Of a stretch of DNA of 64,000 nt, positions 11,680 through 23,197 are shown one piece after another. The notes below the pieces were generated by a model that worked only from the letters and a program-made list of their open reading frames with translations, made no database searches and was not told where the DNA came from. This stretch comes from Paramyrothecium sp. XJ0827 (Eukaryota > Ascomycota > Sordariomycetes > Hypocreales > Stachybotryaceae): NCBI GenBank assembly GCA_020881915.1, contig JAJFPB010000009.1:1178001-1242000 (forward strand). Direction: 5' to 3'. Both the position numbers and the translations under genes were made by a program. Every line of letters begins with the position of its first letter. The first letter of the stretch is position 1.

Positions 11680-14600
11680 TCAGTCTTTGATGCCCACGCG
11701 CAGCTTATCCCACAAGTCGGGGTACTCTTCAAATCGGCGGACGTCCTCAAAGTCCAGGTGATCAGCCACACCATGAACGTCCGCGCCGTGCTCAACGAGC
11801 ATGGAAGCAATCCTCAATCCGCTCGCGCTAAGCCAATATCTTCTGCCGTCTCCAAAGGAAGTTCCCGTCTTGAGAGCAATATGTAGTGCCCGGGGACCAG
11901 TTTTCGAAGTGATATATAATTGTCGTCCGCCGTCGTGCTCAAAATCGTCTGATCTGGCATTGACGTCCACTTTTCCTGTAGCCAGTAGCATACGAACGAT
12001 GTCGGCGTTCTCTGCCATCGTCGCGAAATGCAGCGCGGTTCCTGCCCAGCGGTCACCCTCTTCGGGATCTCCCCCCTCCTCGGTATAGTCGCTTTTCAAA
12101 GTATGATAGGTGATGGGAGTTATGACGGAGGAGCCCGCCGCGATCAAGCATCGTGCAGCTTCCGTATGTCCTCGCCAGCACGCAAAATGAAGCGGTAGCC
12201 AGCCTCTTTTATCAGCTGCGTTAGGGTTGGCGCCGCTTGTCAGCAATGCCTCTATCACCTCGCAGTGATTATTGTCCGCCGCATAGTGAAGAGGTGTGCG
12301 GCAGAGTTTATCAGACACATCTACTTGCATGTGCGGTGTGTCCAACAGCAGCTTAACAATTGCGTTGCCTCCGCGAGTGGCAGCCAGATGAAGACCATAC
12401 TGATCCTTCTTCGTCAATATGTTCGGGTTTGCACCCTGTAACAAAAGACCTTTGACAATAGACGTAGCGCCTTGGTCAGCGGCTTCGACAAGCAACGTTC
12501 CTTGGCCTCGCGCATCGTCAAGTATCCCAGCGCTCTTCCAAGCCTTGCATATCTGGGCCATGAGATACTCTTCGTTCCAGCTTTCTTCATAGCGGATGTG
12601 CTCAGTCCAGTGACCTGCGAGTGGATTCTTTTCAGAATGCCGCAGGAGGCAGCGAGTCGCATCGATGTTTGTGGCAAAAATGGCGCTCATAAAAACATCT
12701 AGACCAGAGTCGTCCTCCTGATACGGATTCGACCCTGCATCCAACATAGCATCAACCAATCTGGCTGAGTTCTGGAATTGGACAAATTTGTGAAGCAAGG
12801 TCGCTGAATTCCAATAGCTGATTTCCTTTGTGTTGACATCAAACCCAGCTTTGGCCACAGTTCCGAATATTTGAGCAATCCTCGAGGCCTCATGGTCTGA
12901 GAATTCCTTGTTTCCTCTATGTTCAACCAATCCCCTGATCCAAAAGGCCTTCTCCGCATCGAGTTTGGCTCCATGATGGCAGAGAAGTGCCACAGCTTCG
13001 GGTGGAAATGGCCCCCGAATGGCATTCAGCACGAGGTCTAAAGGAACGTTCGTCTCAAACCGAGCACCGAGGCTGTTCAATTTCTGGAATAAGTCCCATT
13101 TGTTTTTCAGTATAGCCAAGGACAGAGGTGTATGAACACTTTGCATATAGTCCCAAAAGTTTGGCTCTTTTGGGTAATGTTCATCCCACTCAGCAGATTG
13201 ACTCAAAAAGTCCATATCAGACCTTTCTTTCAATATATCCAGGCACTCGGAGGTCTTCCGGGACCGCATGTAAACCAGTGTAAGAAGATGCACAGTTGTC
13301 CTGCCGTCTTCGTCAACAGCCCTAACATCAGCGCCGGCATCGATGATGAGCTCCATGTTCCTTGGGTCTCCTGACAATGCCGCATAGTGTATGGCTGATT
13401 TTGCAACGTCCTTGGTATCCTTCATGTGAACATCAGCCCCATATTGAAGGAGTAATTTGATAATCCTATGAGGAAGTTCGGGATCGTCGTCTGGGGCTAC
13501 AAGGCCGCAGGCCAGTTGTAATGGCGTTCTGGCTGCAGTCTTCTGTTGGCTTCTAAAGACTAATCCCTGATTCCAGGGTCTGGCACGCGGTACCTGTGCC
13601 ACGTTGACCATCGCCCCTCTAGCTAACAAAAGCTCAATAACCTTCTCGAAACCGTTTACCACGGCTTGCTGCAGTGGGGTCATGGCATGGTAGTTCAAAC
13701 CCTCGATATCTGCGCCGTGATCGATGAGAGCTTCAGCAAATCTCGGATCTTTCCGGAATGTTGCTGTATGAAGAGGCGTACGAAATAAAAATGAGCCATA
13801 CCCACATGCTGGGTAGTTCACATCTGCTCCCATTGCCAACAACAGTTTCATGGCAGCAAGTTGGTTGTCTCTGATCGATGCGAGCAGCAAGGTAGACTTC
13901 CACACAGCCGACGACCTCGAGATCCTGAAAGGGCTTTCGACGTGGAGGTCGTAGCCTCGGCCGTATTCCTCCTTGCCACGCGTTTTCCAGACATTGTATT
14001 CCGGAGAATCCAATGTAGATGTGCCCCAGAGACGACCGAATTCCAAGGAATTATTCTCAAATAGTTGAAGAAGTTTCTTCTGCGTATCAAGCCCGGCAGC
14101 ACCTAAGCATACCTCATTCATCATATCCGGGGGATCAAATTTCGACGTTTGAGCAGTCGCATACCGAAGAACTTCTTCGACGGTTCGATACTTGACTGCC
14201 TTTTTGGGTGACACCTTTTGCTGTTTGCTACCTTTCAATGAGGATACGTTCAAAATGTGATGACCGAGAAGCAATTTGACCACAGCCATTTGCTCTCGCC
14301 TCATTGCCCATCTGACGGCCGTCCATCCGTATTTGTCTTGTTCAAAGTGGCTTGCATTGCGTTGAAGCAACAGTTCCACCACGATGGTGTCGCCTTGGAC
14401 AGCTGCCCAGAACAGAGGGGTCCATCCGTTTGCGTCTTTCTTTTCCAAGGAGGCATTGTGCTCGATTAAGATTGGAATAACTTTGCGGCTTTTATTGAAG
14501 CATGCCCAGTGCAATGCTGTGAAACTCTGAGCATCGAGTGCGTCAACATCACAGCCATCCTGCAACAGACGCGAAACGTCCGCAGTCTGGTTGCGGTATG

Positions 14601-14769
14601 CTGCAGAATGCAATGCTACCTGTTCAGCTGGAAGTAAGTCAGGGCAGGGTGCTGACCAAGTCGTATCTTCGAGAGTGTCTCGATAGACTGAGCCAAGCCA
14701 CTCCAAAAGCTCTGCATGGATGGAGTTGCCTCGCGCTGACTCTTCCGTGAAGGGGTTGACGGAGCGCAT
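11680..14769 (-). CDS. Large ankyrin-repeat protein
   Basis: An intron-free frame of 1029 residues starting at the ATG at 14767-14769 (MRSVNPFTEES); the frame extends a little upstream but only to a GTG. Ankyrin repeats occur in at least three blocks: residues about 60-180 (ALHSAAYRNQTADVSRLLQD, TALHWACFNKSRKVIPILIE, TPLFWAAVQGDTIVVELLLQ), about 300-500 (TPLHTATFRKDPRFAEALID, TPLQQAVVNGFEKVIELLLA) and about 770-1000 (YGLHLAATRGGNAIVKLLLD, TPLHYAADNNHCEVIEALLT, LPLHFACWRGHTEAARCLIA). The stretch 530-760 between blocks has weaker, degenerate repeats. No NACHT, HET or catalytic domain is visible, so this is a stand-alone binding scaffold. In fungi such proteins often sit beside HET and NLR genes, as here, but partners and function are unknown. 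Confidence 0.88.
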   Translation of the reverse strand: MRSVNPFTEESARGNSIHAELLEWLGSVYRDTLEDTTWSAPCPDLLPAEQVALHSAAYRNQTADVSRLLQDGCDVDALDAQSFTALHWACFNKSRKVIPILIEHNASLEKKDANGWTPLFWAAVQGDTIVVELLLQRNASHFEQDKYGWTAVRWAMRREQMAVVKLLLGHHILNVSSLKGSKQQKVSPKKAVKYRTVEEVLRYATAQTSKFDPPDMMNEVCLGAAGLDTQKKLLQLFENNSLEFGRLWGTSTLDSPEYNVWKTRGKEEYGRGYDLHVESPFRISRSSAVWKSTLLLASIRDNQLAAMKLLLAMGADVNYPACGYGSFLFRTPLHTATFRKDPRFAEALIDHGADIEGLNYHAMTPLQQAVVNGFEKVIELLLARGAMVNVAQVPRARPWNQGLVFRSQQKTAARTPLQLACGLVAPDDDPELPHRIIKLLLQYGADVHMKDTKDVAKSAIHYAALSGDPRNMELIIDAGADVRAVDEDGRTTVHLLTLVYMRSRKTSECLDILKERSDMDFLSQSAEWDEHYPKEPNFWDYMQSVHTPLSLAILKNKWDLFQKLNSLGARFETNVPLDLVLNAIRGPFPPEAVALLCHHGAKLDAEKAFWIRGLVEHRGNKEFSDHEASRIAQIFGTVAKAGFDVNTKEISYWNSATLLHKFVQFQNSARLVDAMLDAGSNPYQEDDSGLDVFMSAIFATNIDATRCLLRHSEKNPLAGHWTEHIRYEESWNEEYLMAQICKAWKSAGILDDARGQGTLLVEAADQGATSIVKGLLLQGANPNILTKKDQYGLHLAATRGGNAIVKLLLDTPHMQVDVSDKLCRTPLHYAADNNHCEVIEALLTSGANPNAADKRGWLPLHFACWRGHTEAARCLIAAGSSVITPITYHTLKSDYTEEGGDPEEGDRWAGTALHFATMAENADIVRMLLATGKVDVNARSDDFEHDGGRQLYITSKTGPRALHIALKTGTSFGDGRRYWLSASGLRIASMLVEHGADVHGVADHLDFEDVRRFEEYPDLWDKLRVGIKD

Positions 14770-16415
14770 TTCAGCACTGGCAAAATAAGACGCTGGGCAA
14801 AACACAGGATTTCAATATTGCTGGTCGGTACTTGAAGATAGTTGGCGATAGTTGCGAGAAGGAAAAGGAAAGATGCTTTGTTTAAAAGGTCGCCTTCTCC
14901 TCTTGAGAATGAAGGCTTTGGTTGGTGCCCGTAAGATTGTTAGCCCCAACCAACGTTAGTGGGGGCTGGATCCTTCCCAGTTGACGGCGGTGTGGGTGCA
15001 TTTAGACTATATCGATAGATTTCTTCGTGCCACGGCTAAACGAGCCGGTCGCTGAGGTGCGCCAGCTTGCTCTTTTTGCCAGAACATATTATGGAGATCA
15101 GAGCTTTTGTACGTTGCCTAAGGTACAGCAGGTGACGGCCTGGGCCCTGCACGATAGTGCCTGTAGGCAGTCTAATTAGTGAGCTGGGTTTGAGCTCACA
15201 ATGATCGGGCTTATTGCTATCGAGAATAAGCTTAAATGAACATTCTCCTGAATTGTGTTCAATAACGTTAAAGAAAATCAAAGGGAACTACGCAAATCCG
15301 GGCCTCGTTCTGCAGAAGATCGAGCATAGGACACTGCCTCAACAATGAATGTGTTGGCAAGCCAGGGTATCTCAATCAGTGTTCAATCACTTCAGGAACA
15401 TGCATAGAAGCTAGGCTGAAGTTCGAGCTCGGCTGTATTAACCTTTAGCTAAACGTAATGCTTGTTCTTGCAGGCAGAATATGCTGCCAATATCCTCTTC
15501 TCATTGTGCCGACAATGTACACCGACTCCAAGGGTGTGATGCATCCCCGCGCTCAAACAAAAACTTGACGTATAATACGACTCTGTCAAAGACGCCATGG
15601 CTTACAGCGTCAAGGCCCTTCCATCAAACAAAGCATGGCTTATTTGCATAGGATGCCGGACTTGGTATAAGTGCCGCCCATTCCAAGGGTCGGCTCATGC
15701 CGATCATGGCATATCATGGCAATGCATAGCGGCAGAACACTCAGCCGTTACGTTTATAAATACCATTGTCATCTTCCTCACAAGCGAGGACCCCTTATTG
15801 AACAGTCGCGGCCACTGTATCTTCCACGATACGCGAGGGACTATGCCGCTTCAACTGCCACAATCTGTTCCAGGGTCAGCCGCCAAAGTTTGCCTCACTG
15901 ACCTATATTTGGGGATGGAGCGACCTGCTATAAGGACATTTCTTCCGCTTAAAATTGTGGTAGACTCAGATAGAAACTTAGTCTTAGATTACAAGAAGTA
16001 TCAGTAGTAATTTCTAAATAATATATGAAACGATGATGGTTGTTTTCTTCTTTATTGGCTCAGGCAAAGATGCCACTCCAGCAAGGCTCGATGGGACATC
16101 AATATCTAGAGATATGGATCTCATGATAATACGATCAATATGCGTGCTTTTGAATCAACCAGCACGCATTACTGGCTTCAGTAACAAGAATCAGTCGGAT
16201 TGATAATTAATTGCAGCTGATATTGAGATTATCTCAGTGGTGACATGTTACATGTTAATCTTGGGCATTTCCCAACTATTAGATTGAGCAGACCAGATCA
16301 AGTGGTCTAATCAAAGCTTCAATGATACAAATATACAAAACAAAATTAGAACAGGATATCTTAGGAAACAGGAAGAAAACTACCATCGTGATTCGTCGTC
16401 TGGTCGTGTCCGCCC
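14770..16415. other. Intergenic, partly AT-rich
   Basis: Upstream flank of the ankyrin gene and downstream flank of the dehydrogenase gene. Roughly 15960-16400 is clearly richer in A+T than its surroundings. No gene, tRNA or repeat unit could be supported. Confidence 0.5.
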
Positions 16416-17384
16416 CTACACCTGGAATGCCTCAAGACGCGCCGCTGAGGCCTCCCCGTCGGCGCACCAGTTCACGGTCCACCGCCACAAATCGTCTTGC
16501 TTCTGCACATCGTAGCTGTCAACGCTGGACTTGATCTCCTTGCGGCCCTCAAAGTACTTGCCCGCCACACCGGCCAGCTCGTCCGAGACAGCCAGCCTCG
16601 CGAGCGACGCGCCCGACTCGCTCGGCTTGTGGATGTTGGGTGTGAAGGCAATTCTTAAAAGCGGCGTAATTCGCGGCATAATATAATCCCAAGCGAAGCG
16701 GACGGCCGGCGGGTACTCGCGCGCCAGCCCCGAGCCCGGCATGAGGCCCGGGTCGAAGGCGTTGACGGTGATGCCGCGCTCGGGCGCCCGCTCGTCCAGC
16801 CGCTTCTGGAGGGCATAGGTCCAGAGGATATTGGCTAGCTTGCTGTTGCAGTAGTGCCTTCGGCCCGTTCCGTTGGCAATCTCGGGCGGCGGGTGCGCCA
16901 TCGCCTCGGCTGTGGTGAAGATGGCCTTGGGCATGCCGGTTTTGAGGGCCGGGTCGTGGACGCCGCTCGCCGTCACTACGACGCGCGCCTTGTCGGCGAG
17001 GTGAGGGTAGAGGAGGTGGAAGAGCAGAGCATGACCGACGTGGGTGATGGCGAATGTGGCCTCGATGCCCTCGTCTGTGTAGACTATCTTATCTGGAAAC
17101 TGCAGGGCGGCGTTCAGGAGGAGTGCCTGAATGGGAGGGTGGTTCTTGGAGGACCATGTATGTGCAAAGGAGCGAACGTTCTTCGAGTCGGACAGGTCAA
17201 GCGGCATGAATATGACGTTCTTCTGGTTAAGAGCTTTGTTGATCTTCTCGGCAGCATTCTCCTTATCGGAGCGGGAGCAGATAACAACGAGCCAATCGGG
17301 GTGTTGACGGGCAATGTCGAGTGCCGCGTGGTAGCCCAGGTTGATGGTGCCGCCGGTGACGATCGCGGAGCGCGTGTAAGCCAT
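16416..17384 (-). CDS. Short-chain dehydrogenase/reductase
   Basis: An NAD(P)-dependent oxidoreductase of 322 residues with no intron. Rossmann motif TGGTINLG is at residues 10-17 (the usual form is TGxxxGxG), followed by a CSRSD segment after strand 2 that suggests NADPH preference, and NAA at 91-93. The catalytic set is Ser140, Tyr178 and Lys182 in YCNSK. It resembles the retinol-dehydrogenase/protochlorophyllide-reductase-like SDR branch common in fungi. The substrate cannot be read from sequence. The start MAYTRSAIVTGG lies at the normal distance from the Rossmann motif. No other biosynthetic gene lies close by, so a place in a gene cluster is not supported. Confidence 0.92.
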   Translation of the reverse strand: MAYTRSAIVTGGTINLGYHAALDIARQHPDWLVVICSRSDKENAAEKINKALNQKNVIFMPLDLSDSKNVRSFAHTWSSKNHPPIQALLLNAALQFPDKIVYTDEGIEATFAITHVGHALLFHLLYPHLADKARVVVTASGVHDPALKTGMPKAIFTTAEAMAHPPPEIANGTGRRHYCNSKLANILWTYALQKRLDERAPERGITVNAFDPGLMPGSGLAREYPPAVRFAWDYIMPRITPLLRIAFTPNIHKPSESGASLARLAVSDELAGVAGKYFEGRKEIKSSVDSYDVQKQDDLWRWTVNWCADGEASAARLEAFQV

Positions 17385-20300
17385 GGGAGCCGAGTTCGGT
17401 GGATAGTGCTGGGGGACCGATACAGTTTAGTTTGTGTTTAGATGCTTGGGTCAAATTCAATAAGGGCTCGGTTGCTGAGAAGATGCTGATGATGATACCC
17501 AAGCATGTTTGCGAAACATGTCGACTTTTAATACTGGCTGGTTCCCATTGCATGCATCTCGAGATGCCGGACATTGCGGCCACTCGGTGTTAAGTTGGGC
17601 AGATGGCCGTTACCTGCGACGTCATGCTTTTAGCCCCGTCGTCATGTCACACCGTTTTGCTTGACCGCTGAAGCCAGGACTCATGCACTCATGGCTTAAG
17701 CCATGGCTGCATTGCCGGGGCACGCAAGCCAATTGCTTGGGAAAAGTAAATTACAAAGCATTTGTTGCTGGCTGGAGGTGAGTCTTCGACTAGGTCGAGG
17801 TGCGCAACTACCATGATGATAGAGTACAGCAATCCAAGGCCACTTCATCAATACTTGCTGCAGGATGACAAATGGGCGCTGCCTCTTACGAGTTCTTGGC
17901 GTGGCTACTGACCGCATTTTCTTCGCCAAGCCAATGAGTCTCGGCGAGGGGAGTCTTGGATGGCGACAAGAATGGCATGGAGAAATAATGCGTCAGTGAT
18001 TCTAAACTCCAGTACATTGCTTGCCCCAGCATGTTAAACCAGGTATGTCAATCGGACAGCAACGAGTGTCCGCTTGTTAAGGTATTAAGGTACTAGTCTA
18101 ACCCAAGTTGCTATTGGTGTTGCGCCCCGCCGGCTTTTATGGGCCATTTCATCCGTTAATCCCGCCGATGCACATGGCATCACGTTCGAGTCGCTTATGG
18201 CCCAGGACTCTCTCCATTTCTGTTCGGAAAGGATCCTTTTCTCTCACCATACTGTCGTCTCCAGCAAGATCAAAGATCAATCACATATCCATAGGAGAAC
18301 TCGTATTCGAAGGGGGTGCTGACTCCTGTGCGGCCAAATGCCGTCAATGCCGGAGAAAGAATTTTATGCATGTGCCTCCCATAGTTGACCTCCCATCGCC
18401 ATTTTGAGCAGAAGAAATCATGGTTTGGGAGTTACTGCCATCGTGTGCCGCCCTCCATGGCGTTGCATTTCTCATCTCTCAACTCAATCATGCAGGGTGC
18501 GTGATACGGAGGAAGTAGGAGTGTGAGGCTTTCAATTTCACTGGTGACGAAGTGGTCCAGGAGGCAGAGCAATACGCGACAGCCAAGAGCCAGCGCTTTC
18601 AAGTGCACCGCAATCGACTCCCCTGCCAACGACAGAACACTGCGGATGGTGTGTCCGCTGTGTATATCAGGCGCCTCCAAAATATCGCCCGCGTGCGATC
18701 CTGTTCGCAGTGTGTTTCGATGTTGCGCAACAAATGTGCGACTGCGTATATACAGCGCAATCAGTTGGGAATGCCACCGTGGTCGCACCCCATTGCATCC
18801 TTGCCCGTACTCTTGCTAAGCGGCCCATGATAGGGCCAGCAGAGACGGATTCGAGCGTTTCTAAACTGCAAGCTGCGGTGCAGGAGTTTTCAAGGCTTCC
18901 TGGCTCAGAAGGTTACAATTGTCGTCTCACGAGCTCCGGAACCTGAACTTGACGCAAGGTTGTCCTACCATCACGAACCCTGGCCTGACAACAAACAGGT
19001 CCGTCGCATAGGCATCAATACATGGACACGTGGACACGGCAAGGCACATGTATCTGTGGAAGATGCGCACAGGAGCAATCCGTCGCATTGTAAGAGCAAA
19101 CATGCATGCTACTGCTCTCGGAGACATTCGCAGTGCAGGACTTGCGCTATCAATCGCGTGGATCGCCGCCTTGGAACGTTAACTGTAAATTATTTTGCTT
19201 GGCGGAGATTTAATGGCGGTAGGGCTACGGGCGCGGTAAGAGTAGAAACTCGCAGACCAGCACAGAGCCGCCGCATGTGATGCGATTGTGTTGGCAGCTC
19301 TTGAGCCGCTCAGCCAGAAGGAGAAGCTGGAAACCACAACTTGTAAGCCTAAAGAGCACATTTGCCAAGCTGTAGCTGAGATCCTTTAACGGTGTCAGCG
19401 CCAACCACCCGCTGAGCATGGCCCAAAATGCCTACAACGCTCCAGGGCTGTACTGTAGTGGTAGGGCGGGAGGAATCCTTCCCAGTCGAGCAGGGGTTGG
19501 GTGTAAGCGGGTTGGCCGGCTGCCATCCAGCAACCAACTGATTGCCATCAACTGTTACAGCACATTGCAACCAGCTTTTTCTAAGCGCGCTGTCGCATAC
19601 ATGTTCTCCCAAACTTCAAAAAACCAAGGACATTGCTGATTTCTCCAAAGTCCTGTCCGTTCAGCAACGGGAACTAGCCTGGCTGTTCCATTGCGTATCT
19701 TGGATTGGCGGGCCATTAGCAGAAAGCATTTGGACCCCCAAAAAATCCCCACGGGACACCCCTGGAGCTAGGACCAATAACGTAGTTTACCAGCCACCCC
19801 GTCACTCGATCTGGAACCGTCGACGGGCTTGGCCGCAGAAAAAGGATAACCGCGGTGGCTGCACCTCTCTCGACGACTCTGGATGGGCACGGGCGGGAAC
19901 CAACAATCCCACGTCAGCTCTCTATGAGAAGGTGTCTCGCTCTTGTTTCGGTCTCGATTTGCCGACGGTGAGTTGCTTGCTGCACCCGCGGTGCTGTATC
20001 TATCTCTGCCCTCCATCATCCACTTCACTTCAGCTCCCTTATCGCGCCATTGGGCCCCCTCCCTCCTCCACATTGACTTGCCCACACCGGTCACAGTGTT
20101 GCGTATCGTCGCAGGCAGCATTACTTTGCCAGATAACTAGGGTAGCGCAAAAACGGGGAGCTGTTGGGAACGTGGATAATGGCAGCGTCCCGCGGGCTGT
20201 TTTTTTTTTCTGGTGTCTTACAGGCCCTAAGGCCCGCCCACGTGGGGATATCTCGCCTTGCTGCGAGCTGTCTAGCAGTGAGCCCAAGAGACGGGCCGGT

Positions 20301-21449
20301 GTCAGCGGCAGGTCTCAGCCCGGCCTCATGGGAACAGACCTCATTGATGGACGTTGGGGCCAGAGTGACGACAAAGGTCCGAAACGATCGAAGATCCGGC
20401 ATCACATGCCTTTGCATCGTTCTCTTTTCCCTGTGTTTCTTTCCTTTTCTTTTCTTTTTCCTTTCTTTTTGCCTTTTTCCAACAATGATCAGCCGCTGTT
20501 ATCAGCGCCTTGTCCGGCTTTGCGCAAGTTGTCTGTTTGTTCGTGCCCTCCTAAACCCGGCCGCCAAGGTGTTGGCCCGGCCCTCCATCCGCTTGCTGAC
20601 GGCGATTTGCGCAATCCTTCAGCTGCACGTCCAAGGTATCGCAGCCCTTCTCCCCCCCACCACCCAGTCTTGTGCTCGCCTAATTGGCTCTTCTTTTCCA
20701 TCGAGAGGTTCTTTCAAGGGTCCCTTTTCCCCCCCATTCCCCCGGCCTGTGAAAAATGTAACCGCTTTCTGCAAGTCACCCTGCGTCGTAATTGGCCGCC
20801 CCTAGTCTTTCCGTTCTCTTTGATATCGAACGAGTCCCGGCCACTGCTGCCTCGGGGCGCCAGGGAATGCCTCGCATACTGACTGCTTCGGGAAAATGCC
20901 GCTGTCCAGCATCATGTAGGTAGGGTAGGTATGGCAAGGATGAAGGTTTGCTGTAGGTAGCACCGGGTGGTACCAAGCCAATGCCCGGCCTTCGCGCCGC
21001 ATCCCACTCAACCGTCTTGCGCCTCGACGACTCAATGTCTCTAGTGACGCTGCTACCCCCCAAGCTCCATCCTGGTTCGCTTTCCCGATCTGTAGCGGGG
21101 GAGGGGTTGTGGGACAGGGTAGCTCGCGCACCGTGGTGGTTCGTGGTGATGGGGCCCAAGGTCGACAGACGTGTCAGAGCCCCCCCCCCCCCATCCGTGC
21201 GCCGTCCTGTCTGACAAGAATCATATCCTCCGAGTGTTATAAAGTTCAATGGGCTCGCACTCCCCCACATTTTCCTAGGATGGTCTCCCTTCTTGCGGAA
21301 CCGGATCCTATTCCCTCTCCCCCCTCAGGGCGCTTGTGAAGCGTGGGCTTGAGTCGTTGCTTGTTCTTGTTCTCCTCTCCTCGTCAGCTTCCTGTCTCTG
21401 CGGGAAAAAAACATTGTCAATCGCCTATCCCAACCCCCTCACATCCGCA
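17385..21449. other. Four-kilobase non-coding region upstream of the membrane protein gene
   Basis: The largest gene-free stretch of the window. Its right half is pyrimidine-rich, with a T run near 20203, alternating CTTTT blocks at about 20425-20480 and a C run at 21180-21192. Open frames in it, up to 446 codons, are low in protein-like content, proline/arginine-rich, and occur in several overlapping frames, so they are not called. A long promoter plus 5' leader is the simplest reading. Confidence 0.5.
21180..21192. repeat. Poly-C tract of 13 bases
   Basis: Thirteen consecutive C residues, about 260 bases before the ATG of the membrane protein gene. Prone to length error in sequencing and to natural slippage. 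Confidence 0.85.
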
Positions 21450-22485
21450 ATGGCAGTCTGCGAGTCCCAGGCTCATGCCGAGCTGTACGGCCTTGGCATC
21501 CGCATTGCCTTCTATCTCCAATGGTTCGGCGCCGTCGCGCTACAGTTCCTCGACGAGGCCGAGTTGCCTGACGTGCGGCTGCTTGGCCTGTGCCTGTCCG
21601 GAGGCATGACCATTGCCCTCGTCGCTCAGGTGGCCAACGATAAGCTCGAGGCCTCCGAGATTTATGTCATGATCCTGCTTGCCGCGGGCATCTACATCTT
21701 CCTCGTGCCGCTGTACCTCTGGCGCGCCGTCAGCGTGTGCAGCCCGTACTGGAACCCTTTCCGAGCCAGCAAGGAGCGCCAGAGCCCCGTGTTCAAGGTG
21801 TTCAACTGGATTGTGCTCGTGGCGCTGGCGTCTGTGGCAGCGTGGTTCTACACGACGTTCCTCCCGGACCTCGACAGGGGCTGCACGCAGTACGGCTTCT
21901 TCTTCAGCCGGGTGTCGCTCGAGAACACGGCGTATTTTGTGTTCAACGCGATCCTATGGTTCATCATCCTGTCGGTGTGCTTCGTGCTGTTTCTGATGAA
22001 TCTCGGCTGCACGGTGCACATGTGGTCGAAGGAGCAGCGTCGCCGCAAGGTCCAGTAAGTCCGCCCGCCATCCCCTTGAGTGCTCGATCAAGAACGAGCA
22101 GTGGCTCTCGCGCAAGATGGAGAAGAGTTTCCATGGCTGACAGTTTGACCACAGCAAGGTGCACAAGGACATGATCCGCACGGCGCGCAACATCTCGAAC
22201 CTCATCGTCTTCGGCGTGCTCGTGGCGGCCGTCGAGCTCTCGGTCGACTGGAACCGGCTCCGCGGCGTCAACAACGTGGACACGGCGGCGCAGACGATCC
22301 CGCTCGTGCTGAGCGCGGCCTTTGTGTCGCGCTCCATCTTCATGTACTTTGTGCACCAGAGCGCCGACGACGGCTCGGACGAGTCCTCCGCCGGGGGGAG
22401 CAGGCGCACCTACAGGCGAGCGACGGTGGTGGAGGAGGTCATCAGCGGACCGTCCTGGCCTCGGTCGGCGCACACCAGGCAATGA
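21450..22485 (+). CDS. Polytopic membrane protein of unknown function, about seven segments
   Basis: Exons 21450-22054 and 22155-22485, with a 100-bp intron starting GTAAGT and ending ACCACAG, give 311 residues. Hydrophobic segments lie at about 12-33, 41-60, 70-89, 113-134, 160-184, 211-231 and 248-267. The loop after segment 3 carries CSPYWNPF, and the loop after segment 4 carries an acidic/cysteine patch (LPDLDRGCTQYG). The C-terminal tail is serine/arginine-rich and likely cytoplasmic. Seven segments could suggest a receptor-like fold, but no known receptor motif is visible and I name no family. The ATG follows CCGCA; an in-frame upstream extension begins with a non-ATG codon. The very long C/T-rich upstream region is typical of regulated fungal genes. 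Confidence 0.82.
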
Positions 22486-23197
22486 GGGTCGTGTTGCGAC
22501 GGGATGCGCTCCATTGTGTCAGAGCGTCTGTTAGTGTTTGATTTGCTTGGATGGGATCTTCTTTTCGGCTACTGATAAAAATCTTCAAGCTCCATGGACT
22601 GGTTGAAGTGTTGAGGACACGGGAGCTTGGGACAGGGATGGGACGCAAGGGAGTTTTGGCGTTGAGGACGATACCTTGCTTCTTACCATGTTACGATTTG
22701 TATGACGATATGCCCTCAGACTAGCGAAAGAATGGAAGTTCGCGATTCTATCATGAACAGAGTCTCTTTCACCTGCGAAACAAGTGTATTTTTTTACTAT
22801 TCCATAAACCAAATCCTGGATAACTTGATCACATCTCGCAGCAACTGGCCCAGGGCTCGGTTCGGTGAAGCTCGGTGAGGCCTGTCCCGTCCCCACCCAC
22901 CACGCTAGAAGCCCAGGAAAAAAAAGGCGGATCCCCTTGTCCTGGTCCTTATCCTTATCCGTTCCCGTCTCCCTTGCACAAATCCAATTAGTGCATGTAC
23001 CTGGACTGGACCCAAAGGGCTCTTTTTCTCCTCCCCCCGCAACATCCCCTCGGCCAAAGTAAACAAATCAACTAAACAGCAGCCACCGCCGCAACGTCGA
23101 CCGGCCACCAAACGCCCTCGGCAGAAGGCCATCTCAAAACGCACGCATACAGCCGTTCAAGAGATCGGGTAGCAGCCAGGTCGTATAAACAGTTACA
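22486..23197. other. Intergenic, MAD2 promoter side
   Basis: 3' flank of the membrane protein gene and upstream region of MAD2. The last 300 bases are C-rich. Nothing else was recognised. Confidence 0.5.

Noticed and set aside
19542..20882. 446-codon plus-strand frame in the long upstream region
   Set aside because: Composition is proline/arginine/cysteine-rich and irregular, other frames are equally open, and no family motif or codon preference is visible.
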